A stretch of 64,000 nt of DNA from G963701675 sp963701675. GTDB taxonomy: Bacteria; Planctomycetota; Planctomycetia; Gemmatales; Gemmataceae. The notes beneath the pieces were generated by a model, which saw only the letters and a list, made by a program, of their open reading frames with translations, was not told the origin of the DNA and made no database searches. Below are positions 36,983 through 45,958 of the stretch, piece after piece. A program made the translations under genes and the position numbers. Location: NCBI GenBank assembly GCA_963701675.1, contig OY969623.1:4960001-5024000 (forward strand), written 5' to 3'. How positions within the stretch are numbered: the stretch's first letter is position 1; each line of letters begins with the position of its first letter.

Positions 36983-37448
36983 TTAGACGGGGTTCAGTGC
37001 GATCTGAACCTTTTCGGGCTCCGCAACGCGCACGCCTTTGGGCAGTTTGACCACCAGCACGGAACACGGCGCTTCGCGCATCACTTTCTCGGCAACACTT
37101 CCCATCAACAGCCGCTCCAACCCGGAACGTCCGTGCGTGCCCATCACGATCAAATCCACGACCTGTTCCTCGGCGTAGCGGACGATCTCGGATGCCGGAT
37201 CGCCTTCGAGCAGAACGTGATGAACCGGAATGCGTGCATCCACCGGGCTGATCTGTTCGAGCTGGCTTCGCCAGTAGTTCTTGTCGGAATCCCGGCCCGA
37301 GTTATCCGGCGCGAAACGCCGGCGTGTGCACGAACATGACCGTCAGACTCGCGCCGTGACTCTCGGCGAGGGCTACGGCGTGAAAATACGCCTGATTGGA
37401 ATGCGATGAGAAATCCGTTGGGTAGAGAATTCTCCGGATACGAATCAT
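36983..37448 (-). pseudogene. Universal stress protein (UspA), split by a frame break
   Basis: A GGAGAA site precedes an ATG at 37448 that encodes the UspA N-terminus IRRILYPTDFSSHSNQAYFHA and on to LTVMFVHTP, but this frame hits TAA at 37302 after 48 residues. From just before that point the next frame is open and continues DNSGRDSDKNYWRSQLEQ, HHVLLEGDPASEIV and the classic GTHGRSGLERLLMGSVAEKV ATP-phosphate motif with PCSVLVVK, ending at 36983. Removing one base in 37312-37335 would give a normal ~150-residue UspA. Either a real inactivating mutation or a sequence error; the fragment from 37243 alone would lack the N-terminal half. Confidence 0.8.
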
Positions 37449-37529
37449 GCGCTTTCTCCCAAACGCAAAGAGACCAATCAAAAGATGTGCGTACTTCGGT
37501 CTGTTGATGGTATCAGGAGATGAGGGTCC

Positions 37530-39545
37530 TCACAATCCGGGAGTCGCCGATGAAGCGGTCCGACGAGTGTCGATGGCCGCGGGAACTACCAGGACGATTT
37601 CTTCGATCTTGAAGTCGCACGGCCCGTTGTTCGGGTCGATGCGAAATTCATCGATGAAGGCGTCGACCGGGATGGTAACCCAAAATCGGTCGATCGATTC
37701 GCCCGCACGTTGCTTCCGCCAGCTCTCGTTGGGGTGAAAGTCGCGTGCCACTAGCTTTCTCTCTTCGCCATCCGGCGGCAGCAGCGTTCGATAATAACGT
37801 TCCTTTTCGGTAAATTCTTCCTTGGTGCTGTTGCGCCAATACGCCTCGAATTGCAACGGCGGCGGAGTCTTCGATACACCGTAATGAAGCCGAATCGCGA
37901 TAACGTGTTCCGGTCGGCCGAGGTCGAACGTCATGTGCGGATCGTCACCGACACATTCCGCCGTTCCGTCCATTCGCCATTTCACATCATGCGTCCGAAT
38001 CGGGGCCGGTCGGCCGAGCGGCTTTTCCATGGTCGGAACGTCGTTCAAGTTTCGATAGATTCCCTTGCCTCGCTGGTGTGCCATCCGCATCAACTTAATG
38101 AACTCCACCTGAAGCGACGGTTCGCTCCGAAGAATACGGCAAGTGTTCACGGGCGATTCGCCGATGGTGTGGTGGGCCGCGAGCGCCACGGGCGGCGCCC
38201 CGGCGAGCAAGTCGTCTTCGAAGGCCTTAAGGAATCGGTAATGGCGGGCGCCGAGGCTGGCGCCGGTCTGCATATTGGGGATTACGGCGATACATCCAAT
38301 GGTGAAGAGAATCATTTGCACGTAGCGGCCCATACCACCACCAACGATCACAAACACCATGTAGCTGACGCTGGGTACGAGCAGGGCCAGGCTTACATAG
38401 CGGGAGCTAAAGCCGACGTGGGTGCCCATGCCAGCCCGGCCGACGCCGATGCCAACGGCAAGCACCACCATGGCGCCCAAATAACTGAGCAATCCCAGCG
38501 CGCGCAATCTTTCTCCACGGCGGGTATACCAGATGACCATCAGTACGGAGGTCGTGATGAGAATTAGAGCGACGATAAAAATGCCGGAAGCCCGCCACGC
38601 GAGCGGCCCCAGGCTTCCGTAACCCATGCTCAAGAACTTCGTGGCCGTCACCAGTGTGGCAAACGTGCTCGGGCTCGGAAGATGATTCGGAAACTGATTA
38701 CCTTCAACGACGTAGTAATTCTTGAACCCGATGAAATAGACAACGGCGGTCACTCCGATGATGGCCGCAAAGACAAGCGCGACGACGCTACAACGTCGGC
38801 CGCATGTCAAAGTTGGCTTTGTTTCCCCGGTGTCGGTGCTGCCGCGGCCCGCCAAGACTGAGGCAAGCGGGAATGCGAGAAACCAACAAGCCATCGCCGG
38901 TGCGAACACGATCCCCATCGATCCACACAGCGACAGCGCCGTGACGCAAATACCGGCGAGCATGGTGGCGCGCAGGCTCATTCGAGTTCCGGACCACACC
39001 ATGATGCACATGAGTGCGCCCGCCAGGAATACAGGCAATCCTTGATAAACCTGATGCCCGAAAAGGAAATTGTCGTACTGACCCCACTGCAACATCACCA
39101 TCGGGAATAAGGCGTCCGAATACAGCGTGCGACCACGGACGTGTCGAACCGTCCAGACCATTAAGAGTGCGAGGGCCGCAAGAAGGGTTACGGTGCAAAC
39201 CATTCCGGACCGTGCGTCGAAATCAAACGTGCTATAAAGTCCCAGAATAAGCAGGCCACTCAGAGGCAATCGGTGTTCGTTGTTTTGTCTCCAGAGCCAC
39301 TCCAATGTTAAGGTCTCATTTCCGGTAAGCACCGGGACGAATAGCCAGTCGTCTTCGTAAAAAACCGGACTCCCGTAACTCCAAACCAGGTAGTACGCCA
39401 GGCCTGCCATGACCAACCAGACAGCGTGCACGAAAAAGACGGCGTCCCAGTTCAAGACGCCATGGGATTCGGACGCAGGATCTTCCGACCGCGTTGGGGA
39501 GATAATCGATTTGGAAGGCGCCGTTTCGCCCAGGCCAACACCCAC
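37530..39545 (-). CDS. Polytopic membrane protein, GT-C-like, with C-terminal galactose-binding-like domain
   Basis: 671 residues, function not recognised. The first ~430 residues have about ten to eleven membrane segments. An acidic loop right after the first (YEDDWLF) is of the kind used as a catalytic loop in GT-C glycosyltransferases, which use lipid-phosphate sugars. The last ~190 residues are soluble and resemble a discoidin/F5-8C-type beta-sandwich (HMTFDLGRPEHVIAIRLHYG, DEFRIDPNNGPCDFKIEEIVLVV). The start is GTG at 39545 with GGAG nine bases upstream. It stands alone on this strand. GT-C identity is a guess. Confidence 0.65.
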   Translation of the reverse strand: MGVGLGETAPSKSIISPTRSEDPASESHGVLNWDAVFFVHAVWLVMAGLAYYLVWSYGSPVFYEDDWLFVPVLTGNETLTLEWLWRQNNEHRLPLSGLLILGLYSTFDFDARSGMVCTVTLLAALALLMVWTVRHVRGRTLYSDALFPMVMLQWGQYDNFLFGHQVYQGLPVFLAGALMCIMVWSGTRMSLRATMLAGICVTALSLCGSMGIVFAPAMACWFLAFPLASVLAGRGSTDTGETKPTLTCGRRCSVVALVFAAIIGVTAVVYFIGFKNYYVVEGNQFPNHLPSPSTFATLVTATKFLSMGYGSLGPLAWRASGIFIVALILITTSVLMVIWYTRRGERLRALGLLSYLGAMVVLAVGIGVGRAGMGTHVGFSSRYVSLALLVPSVSYMVFVIVGGGMGRYVQMILFTIGCIAVIPNMQTGASLGARHYRFLKAFEDDLLAGAPPVALAAHHTIGESPVNTCRILRSEPSLQVEFIKLMRMAHQRGKGIYRNLNDVPTMEKPLGRPAPIRTHDVKWRMDGTAECVGDDPHMTFDLGRPEHVIAIRLHYGVSKTPPPLQFEAYWRNSTKEEFTEKERYYRTLLPPDGEERKLVARDFHPNESWRKQRAGESIDRFWVTIPVDAFIDEFRIDPNNGPCDFKIEEIVLVVPAAIDTRRTASSATPGL

Positions 39546-39648
39546 AAGACACTCCAGTAAAGACGTTGCCGACCTATGAAAGTGTACCTGTATGCAAGTA
39601 TCTGGCCCAGAGCCGACACATGCGTTCTTAATGAGCGCGCTGCATCTG

Positions 39649-39852
39649 GTAGCCGAATTCGCCAGAATTCGGGCGAGTCCACCGTTTCATCCTCCTCTTT
39701 TTTTTCGCGTCGTTGTCCAGAAGGAAGGAGATTAAGAGGAAGATAAGGACTAGGATTAGGAAGAAGACTAAGAGACTAAGAGCAAGAGTACGAACATCAA
39801 ATCATCAAATCCTATTCTTGCTCCTGCTCCTAGTTCTGGCGAATTCGGCTAC
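39649..39852. repeat. Inverted-repeat element with GTAG...CTAC ends around a purine-rich core
   Basis: Two perfect 19-bp inverted copies, 39649-39667 and 39834-39852 (outer ends GTAG and CTAC), enclose about 166 bp. The left copy can extend into a hairpin (CCGAATTC-GCCA-GAATTCGG). The interior has a pyrimidine run (about 39689-39704) and a long purine-rich strand (about 39720-39790) with no coding frame. The element fills most of the 327-bp gap between the large membrane protein and the broken SLC13 gene; the rest of that gap shows nothing else. It looks like a small non-autonomous (MITE/REP-type) element. Confidence 0.7.
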
Positions 39853-39872
39853 GCACAGTCACGCACCGGCAT

Positions 39873-41644
39873 CTAGAAGGGCCAAATAAGGGGAACGATC
39901 GCAACGGCGGCGATCCAAAGCAACAGGTTTAGCGGCAGGCCCACACGGACAAAGTCCGAAAATCGATAGCCGCCCGGACCGTAGACCATCATGTGAGTCT
40001 GATAGCCGATGGGTGAGGCAAAGGCATACGATGAAGCCAGTGCGACGCCGAACAGAAATGGGCGCGAGCTAACGCCGAGCTCCGAAGCGGCGGCGAGGCA
40101 AAACGGAAATGCAAGCACAGCCGCGCCGTTGTTGGTGATCAATTCGTTGAGCACCATCGTTGCGAAGTAGATGGCCGCCAAAGTGGCGAGCGGACCCCAG
40201 GCCCGCGTAGCGTCGACCAGCGCGCCGGCCAGGCCTGTGCCGCCCCCGATTTTTCCAAGGCGGCGCCCAAGCCGAGCGATGCGCCGATCATGACAAGTAC
40301 GGGCCAATCGACCGCTTGCCGGGCGTCCGCGACGGAGATACAACGGGTCGCTACCATCACGCCGGCGGCCGCCAATGCGGCAAGAAGGGGATCGATATTC
40401 GCGATCATCAACACGACCATGCCGACACATGCCGCGATAGCAACCCAGGCACGGTCGAATCGAAGTGGCCGAGAGCCTTCCACGTCGCTGACCAAATAGA
40501 AATCAGGGTTATTGCGCTGCAGCTTGGTGAAATTGGGGCCCGTTTGCAGCAACAACGTATCGCCCGGACGAAGGACGATGTCCCCGACTTTGTTAGTCAG
40601 GCGGGCGCCATGCCGGTGCACGGCCACGACGGCCGCACTATACAGGGTTCGAAAATTGGCATTACGCACATCTAGCCCGACGAGCGGCGAGCTCGGGCTG
40701 ATAACGACTTCACACAGTCGTCTGCCACGCCGCTTTTCGGGGGCGACTTCATAGGTTGCATCCGCGGCGGGAACCAGGCCCTGAATCCTCTCCAAATCAA
40801 CAATGGTGCCGACAACCCCGGTAAAGACCAATCGATCTTCCGCGTGGATAACTTCTTCGGGGCCCACCGGGCCGATGAGGACGCCACGCCGCTCAATTTC
40901 GATCAGAAAGAGGCCGGGCAGTTGGCGAAGTCCTGCTGATTCAACGGGCTTACCGACTAAGATGCACCCGGGTTTCACCAGCATTTCAACCAGATACTCT
41001 CGCCGAGTCTCGCCTAGTTGCTCCAACATTTCTTTTCGTTCGGGCAAGAGCCGCCGGCCGATGGTGAACATGTAAATCGTGCCGATCACCGCACACGGCA
41101 GACCGGCATAACCAATCTCGAAGTACGTCATGCCTTCGATATTGGCTTTGACCATTAGCCCGTTCAAAACGACGTTCGTGCTGGTTCCGACAAGCGTGCA
41201 CGTGCCGCCTAGGATGGTCAAAAACGAGAGCGGCATAAGGAGTTTGGAAGGCGACACCTGGTTCTTGCGGCACCAGTCAAGAATCACGGGAATGAGAATA
41301 GCGACGACCGAAGTGTTATTGAGAAAGAACGATTTGAAGATTGCCACCGCCGCAATGCAGAGTAGGGCCGTCTGCTCGCTGCGAACGTTTCCCAGAAACC
41401 GGTGGCCGAAGTAATCGAGAACGCCGGTCTCGCGCAGGCCGGCGGCCACGACGAACAATGTTCCCACGAGCAAGACACCCGAATTGGCGAAGCCGCCGAA
41501 GGCCTCTCCCGGCCCGATCACGCCGACCAACGCCAAGACGACGACGGCGCCGAGGAACACCACGTCCGGTGGCACCATCTCACGGATGAGCACGTACAGG
41601 ACAACGGCCGTTACCGCGATCGTGATCCATGCATTTCCGCTCAT
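39873..41644 (-). pseudogene. SLC13-family anion permease with TrkA-C domains, frame break near 40245
   Basis: The frame from the ATG at 41644 encodes membrane segments, ILIPVILDWCRKNQVSP and the GGTCTLVGTSTNVVLNGL motif of SLC13/DASS permeases, then two cytoplasmic TrkA-C-like regions (VKPGCILVGKPVESAGL; SPLVGLDVRNANF), then membrane segments to GASLGLGAALEKSG. It then changes into non-homologous sequence ending at 40139. The true continuation (TGLAGALVDATRAWG, then TMVLNELITNNGAAVLAFP and SPIGYQTHMMVYGPGGYRFSDF) is in the next frame to 39873. One missing base in the C-run at 40243-40247 explains the shift. An intact protein would have about 590 residues. Confidence 0.8.
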
Positions 41645-41674
41645 AAACGCGCATCCGCACCGTGTCGAAGAACA

Positions 41675-41700
41675 AAGCCCAGGAGCCGGCTCCTGGGCTT
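41675..41700 (-). terminator. Perfect 26-bp palindrome, probable terminator
   Basis: An exact palindrome (13-bp half AAGCCCAGGAGCC) that folds into an 11-bp stem with a CCGG loop. It lies 42 bp beyond the end of the DUF1579 gene and 30 bp before the SLC13 start, both on the minus strand. The RNA would end in a weak U-rich run (CUUUGUUC). Terminator function is the likely reading; an operator for the SLC13 gene is the alternative. Confidence 0.55.
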
Positions 41701-41742
41701 CACTTCTTCACAGTAGGCCGTACTCGACTATTCGGCCATCGG

Positions 41743-42282
41743 TCACTTGGGCAATTGGTTCGCCGGCGCCTTGGATTTCTCGCCGTGGATCGTCATAGCT
41801 TTCTGTTCTTTTCCCGCAGCGTCCACGTCGAACATCTCGATGGTGAGCTTGGAGTCGCCGGTCCGCGTGAGGCGCCAGATGAACTTCGCCGGCTTCCCCG
41901 TGCGTGGATCGCGGTGCTCGCCGCGAAAGTTCAGCGTGTTACCCGTTGGCTCCGCCTCGGCTTCACCGATCTCCGTGGTGGTGTCCATGTTATCCACCCA
42001 AGCGGCGGTGTACTTCTTCTTGTGCGTGTCGTAGCCGTAGATGCCCATCCACTCCATGGAGAAATTGCCGAACGGCAGTTTGGATTCCTCGGTAAGGAAA
42101 CGGCCGCCGAAGATTGACTTGAACTCCGCAGTGCCTTTACCCGGCCCGCCTTCCATGGTGAGGTCCCATTTGCCGACGAATTCCTTCAGGCGTTCGTGCT
42201 CGGGACCCAGCTTGGCTTGATTATCCTGCGCGAAAGACGATGCCGGAAAACACAGGGCGATTACAAATGCTACCCGGATCAT
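41743..42282 (-). CDS. Secreted DUF1579 family protein
   Basis: 179 residues from the ATG at 42282, which has a strong AAGGAG eight bases upstream and opens a signal peptide (MIRVAFVIALCFPASSFA). The mature part shows the DUF1579 pattern: EHERLKEFVGKWDLTMEGG, GGRFLTEESKLPFGNF, MGIYGYDTHKKKYTAAWVDNM and GEHRDPRTGKPAKFIWRLT. The family is a lipocalin-like beta-barrel of unknown role, common in planctomycetes. It is downstream of the VOC gene on the same strand. Confidence 0.87.
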   Translation of the reverse strand: MIRVAFVIALCFPASSFAQDNQAKLGPEHERLKEFVGKWDLTMEGGPGKGTAEFKSIFGGRFLTEESKLPFGNFSMEWMGIYGYDTHKKKYTAAWVDNMDTTTEIGEAEAEPTGNTLNFRGEHRDPRTGKPAKFIWRLTRTGDSKLTIEMFDVDAAGKEQKAMTIHGEKSKAPANQLPK

Positions 42283-42315
42283 TTGCTTGCTCCTTTTTGA
42301 GTACCTCAAAAGCGG

Positions 42316-42723
42316 TTAACGATGTTGTGTCATGCTGAACCAGTTTCCGGAGTTGTCCTTCAGAATGGCCTCGATTCCGTACGGACGTTCCTCGGGTGGA
42401 GAAAGGAACTCGACGCCCTTCGCTTTGAGTTCCTCGTACGTTTTCTGACAATCGTCGGTGTTGAAGACTCCGCCGCCGAGAATGCCCTTGTCCAACAACT
42501 GTCTGGCGAGTTTGCACGTTTCTTCATCCATCATGTGCCCGGGTTGGAGCGGCATGAGCACTATTTCCATGTCGGGTTGCGCTTTCGGGCCGACAGTCAG
42601 CCAGCGAAACCCTTCCAGCTTAGCGTCCGTGCGCACCTCGAAGCCGAGTTTCTTGGTATAGAACTCGAGTGCGGCGTCCTGATCCTTGACGTAGAACGTG
42701 GCATGAGACAAACGTTTGATCAT
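42316..42723 (-). CDS. VOC family protein (glyoxalase/bleomycin-resistance fold)
   Basis: 135 residues from the ATG at 42723 (AGGAG eight bases upstream); a longer open frame upstream is unlikely to be translated. The two beta-alpha-beta modules of the VOC fold are visible: MIKRLSHATFYVKDQDAALEFY and KLGFEV in the first, KTYEELKAKGVEFLSPPEE and EAILKDNSGNWFSM in the second. Members use a metal site and do varied chemistry. It lies 52 bp after an AraC-type regulator gene on the same strand; such pairs are frequent, but the substrate is unknown. Confidence 0.87.
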   Translation of the reverse strand: MIKRLSHATFYVKDQDAALEFYTKKLGFEVRTDAKLEGFRWLTVGPKAQPDMEIVLMPLQPGHMMDEETCKLARQLLDKGILGGGVFNTDDCQKTYEELKAKGVEFLSPPEERPYGIEAILKDNSGNWFSMTQHR

Positions 42724-42775
42724 GAAAGTTCTCCTGAGAGAAAGAGGTTCGTTTTCCGTGACGAACACATCATAC

Positions 42776-43327
42776 TCAGGAAAGGACCGGCCCGGCTTCT
42801 TCGGAATTGCGGAGTTGCTGATTTCCGTTAGATATGCCAATGGGCGTGCTGTATCGGCGTAGCCAGCATCCCGGAATGAGGCGTTCGACGGGCACGATGG
42901 ACCGCGGCACGACCACATACCTTCTTCGGTACGCAATCGGCGAAGTGCCGGCAGTGCGGCGAAAAAGAGAACTGAATGTGCCCAGGCTTTCGTAACCCAC
43001 GCGGAAGCAAATGTCCGTCACCGGCAAGTCGCTCCGAACGAGCATTCGCTGTGCCGCTTCCAACCGCCGGCGCTGCAGGTAGCGTAACGGTGTTTCGTGG
43101 TACCTGGTTTTGAACAATCGAAGAAAGTGGAATTTGGAAAAGTGGGCCTGGCGAGCAACGGCGTCCAAGTCGACGGCGTCCTCCAGGTGCGTGTCGAGGA
43201 ATCGGCGGGCGGCTTCAAGGCGGCGTAGGACGGCGTCGCTTCGCTCGAAATGGAGGGCGTTCACGCTGGAAAAATACCAGCGCCAGCGACGAGCGATTTC
43301 AGCGTCCACCGACGTGACAGAGCGCAT
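42776..43327 (-). CDS. AraC-family transcriptional regulator
   Basis: 183 residues. The C-terminal-type double helix-turn-helix domain occupies about residues 30-135: LEDAVDLDAVARQAHFSKFHFLRLF, then ETPLRYLQRRRLEAAQRML, and LPVTDICFRVGYESLGTFSSLFRR, TAGTSPIAYRRR, all typical AraC/XylS signatures. There is little N-terminal sensor domain. The start overlaps the ATP sulfurylase stop as TAATG, so the two genes are probably translated in tandem. The VOC gene downstream is the most likely target, as inference. Confidence 0.9.
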   Translation of the reverse strand: MRSVTSVDAEIARRWRWYFSSVNALHFERSDAVLRRLEAARRFLDTHLEDAVDLDAVARQAHFSKFHFLRLFKTRYHETPLRYLQRRRLEAAQRMLVRSDLPVTDICFRVGYESLGTFSSLFRRTAGTSPIAYRRRYVVVPRSIVPVERLIPGCWLRRYSTPIGISNGNQQLRNSEEAGPVLS

Positions 43328-44586
43328 TAACCTGCTCGCATCCGCTCGATCAGAATCTTCGCGGTTTCGGGCCGCATCACCCGCGCGTCGGGAAGTTGGC
43401 CTGCCCGGAGCTTTTCGCGCAGTTCCCGGCCGCTGATCGACACTTGCTTATACCCCTTCGGCCCGCACTCGTCAACCAGCCCGACGCGGCCCAGCTCTTC
43501 GTAAAAGGCGGCGAAGCCGACCTTGACCGGCTTGATCAATAGTTCGCCTTTCAATTCGTCGAACTTCCGCTGCGCGGCCAGGCCGTCCCAGATATCCTTG
43601 CCGTCGTCGTAGGGCGCGTCGGCGTGCTTTCGGCCGATGACGATATCGGTAAAACCGAAGTTCTGCCGGTAAATCCCGTGCATGATCGCTTCCTTCGGAC
43701 CGGCATAGAACATTTTGATGTCGAGACCCAGGAGGATAATGCGGTCGGTGATTTCGCAGCCGATTTTCTTCCAAAGTGCGTCGTCCTTGTCGCCTTCGCC
43801 AAGCGCTTTGTTGTCGATCAAAGACTTGTAGGTCCGCATGCGCGTGGCGGCGTCGACGTCGTCACCTTTGGTCTCGCCAATTAACGGATTGAGAACGGCA
43901 CCGGCGTGATGCCCGTCGCGGGTTAGCTTTTCCAGGCCGAAGACCAGGGCATATTCGTGAGCCCGGTGCAGCGGATTTCGCGTCTGAAATGCGACGACGC
44001 GTTTCCAGCCGAGCTCACGAAAACGCGCACGCGCTTCCCTCGGCGACAGCACGAACTGACCATACTCCGGGTGCCGTGGTTGCGGGAGCACGCGAACTTG
44101 ACCGCCCAGAAGCGTATCGCGGGCATCATCCATGACCATGTGCCCGCCTGGATGGTCCGTGCGTTCCGTGAGATAAACGCCTTTGAGGTAACGATCCTTC
44201 TCAAACGGATAGATGTCGTTGATAGCAAGAGTGCCGACGATCTCATCGCTCGAGTTCACCAGCGCGACCGTTTCTCCGACTTTCAACGACTTGGCCAGAC
44301 TGGAATCAACAGGAAACGCGATCGGAATCGTCCAAGCATAAGGCATGCCGTTTTGAACAACGACTTCCTCGTCGAGGACGCGGTTGAAAGTAGCACGGTC
44401 CATGGGGCCGGTGAGCGGACTCAGGCCGCCGTCGCCGAAGCGGTAGAGGCTCGACAAGTCGGCGTCACTTACCGGAACTCGTTTTAGCTCGGCGGCTTTC
44501 TTTCGAAAATCGGTGGATTCCGCGGTGGAAACCGTGCAGTTGACAGGTTCGCTCAACCCTCCGTGCGGGGGGATCAGGTCGGCCAT
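43327..44586 (-). CDS. sat: Sulfate adenylyltransferase (ATP sulfurylase)
   Basis: 419 residues of the homodimeric ATP sulfurylase family, which makes adenosine 5'-phosphosulfate from ATP and sulfate. Visible: GGLSPLTGPM (57-66), the nucleotide motif QTRNPLHRAHE (about 201-211) and the basic GRKHADAPYDD region in the C-terminal half, with NPLIGETKGDD between. No APS kinase domain is fused. The ATG at 44586 has GGAG upstream; GTG at 44589 is possible. No other sulfate-assimilation genes are adjacent. Its stop overlaps the AraC start. Confidence 0.93.
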   Translation of the reverse strand: MADLIPPHGGLSEPVNCTVSTAESTDFRKKAAELKRVPVSDADLSSLYRFGDGGLSPLTGPMDRATFNRVLDEEVVVQNGMPYAWTIPIAFPVDSSLAKSLKVGETVALVNSSDEIVGTLAINDIYPFEKDRYLKGVYLTERTDHPGGHMVMDDARDTLLGGQVRVLPQPRHPEYGQFVLSPREARARFRELGWKRVVAFQTRNPLHRAHEYALVFGLEKLTRDGHHAGAVLNPLIGETKGDDVDAATRMRTYKSLIDNKALGEGDKDDALWKKIGCEITDRIILLGLDIKMFYAGPKEAIMHGIYRQNFGFTDIVIGRKHADAPYDDGKDIWDGLAAQRKFDELKGELLIKPVKVGFAAFYEELGRVGLVDECGPKGYKQVSISGRELREKLRAGQLPDARVMRPETAKILIERMRAG

Positions 44587-44702
44587 CACTCGTTCTCCTC
44601 AAAAGAAGCTATAACCAGATGCTTATACTATGATGCAATGGCAGGCGGAAATGACAACCGGGACCGCCAGAAACTTCGGCCGTGTCACGGTGTGCGCGCC
44701 TG

Positions 44703-45329
44703 TTACGGCCGCGGGCCTTTCTTTGCATATTCCGAGTACTTGTATCCCACCTCGTCAGTACGGTGATTGCTATCCTGATCCATTGCCTTCGAAAAATTAT
44801 TGAGCGCCGTTTGAAATGCCTGTACCGCCTGCTGGTACGTGGATTCGCTGGTGCCGATTTTTCCCGTGAATGCGGGAAGCGCATGGGTCTTCAGGTAGCG
44901 CAGGAAATCCTCGCGGTGGCAGGACTCGTGAAATCCGAGCGTCACGTTGCCGGCTTTCTCGTCTTCCGTTGTCGTGCCTCGTCCGTAGGCGGATAACTGG
45001 TCCGCCGTGGCGCTCGGGCCATACACGGTTTGAATGACGAACGTGCCCTTCACCTGAAGTAGACTCGTCAGCTTGGATATGATCTTGAGCCCGCCTTTCA
45101 CCTGGTATTCGTAAGCTGGAACGTTGAAGAATACGGTTTGGCCCGGGACATCGCTCGGCAAATCACCTTTCATGTCGAAGGCCGTATGCGCGCCCTCCAT
45201 GCTGGCGTCGTTGCTTGTGCTGTCGGCAAGGATTTCCACGTACACCGCGATGTCAACGTTCTTGTCCTTTTGAACCTTGACGGGTGACTTTCCGGGCACC
45301 GTTTTCGGCGGCGGTTGTTTAGCGGCCAT
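44703..45329 (-). CDS. Hypothetical protein with HESCH zinc-type motif
   Basis: 208 residues from the ATG at 45329 (AGAGGTG upstream). The family is not recognised with confidence. It begins with a proline/lysine-rich stretch, has a beta-rich centre (PGQTVFFNVPAYEYQVKGGL) and then GNVTLGFHESCHREDFLRYL, an HExxH arrangement resembling DUF922-type predicted zinc proteases, followed by helices. No signal peptide is visible. Protease activity is inference. It lies between the sat gene and the FMN reductase on the same strand with larger gaps. Confidence 0.6.
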   Translation of the reverse strand: MAAKQPPPKTVPGKSPVKVQKDKNVDIAVYVEILADSTSNDASMEGAHTAFDMKGDLPSDVPGQTVFFNVPAYEYQVKGGLKIISKLTSLLQVKGTFVIQTVYGPSATADQLSAYGRGTTTEDEKAGNVTLGFHESCHREDFLRYLKTHALPAFTGKIGTSESTYQQAVQAFQTALNNFSKAMDQDSNHRTDEVGYKYSEYAKKGPRP

Positions 45330-45400
45330 GAATTCACCTCTCAATGACTCGAAGTTCGTGCAAGGCAGCTAGTACGGTACTCCGTTTGCCCGCGCTGCCT

Positions 45401-45946
45401 TTACGCGCCGGCATACCAGACTAACTCAGAAATGAACTTGGCGGCCGATTTGTCGATGCGGTCGTTCGCCGGTTTGCCGTCGGCATCCAATGCTTCGTGC
45501 AGTTTCGGGAACGGCAACAACGACGGAATACTGGGAGTGCCCAACTCGCAGAGCATCGCCCGCAACTGCATGGCCGCCCGGACACCGCCGAAAGCGCCCG
45601 GTGAGTAGCAAACAATGCCGGACGGTTTCCAGAAGTATTCTTGGAGAAAATGGTCGAGCAGATTGGAGAGTGCCGGCGGTATGGAGTGGTTGTACTCCGC
45701 GGTCACGATGACGTAGGCGTCGGCGGTTTTGATGATCTGCGCGAGTCGCTCGAGAACTTCCGGCGCCTTGCCGCGTTCATACTCCTTATACATCTTGTCG
45801 AGGAGCGGCAGCCGAAATTCCACCGGGTCCACGAGTGTCGGCTTGAGTTCGTGTTGTTCGAGCGACCGAATCACATAGCGGGCCACGCGCGGCCCAACAC
45901 GATCAGTGCGTACGGTTCCTAAGATCACCGGAATATGAAGTGACAT
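45401..45946 (-). CDS. NADPH-dependent FMN reductase-like flavodoxin-fold oxidoreductase
   Basis: 181 residues of the NADPH_dep_FMN_red family. IPVILGTVRTDRVGPRVARYV gives the FMN-phosphate loop, VIVTAEYNHSIPPALSNLLDH the isoalloxazine-side loop with the characteristic YN..P..L..  pattern, and YSPGAFGGVRAAMQLRAML the third loop. These enzymes reduce free or bound flavin or quinones with NAD(P)H in the cytoplasm. Located 12 bp upstream of the end of the DUF1028 gene on the same strand, likely co-transcribed. Natural substrate unknown. Confidence 0.88.
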   Translation of the reverse strand: MSLHIPVILGTVRTDRVGPRVARYVIRSLEQHELKPTLVDPVEFRLPLLDKMYKEYERGKAPEVLERLAQIIKTADAYVIVTAEYNHSIPPALSNLLDHFLQEYFWKPSGIVCYSPGAFGGVRAAMQLRAMLCELGTPSIPSLLPFPKLHEALDADGKPANDRIDKSAAKFISELVWYAGA

Positions 45947-45958
45947 ACTGTGGGCTCC

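Noticed and set aside
41711..41735. GTAGGCCG...CGGCC considered as a fourth REP-like element
   Set aside because: Only a five-base stem and no inverted partner; too weak.
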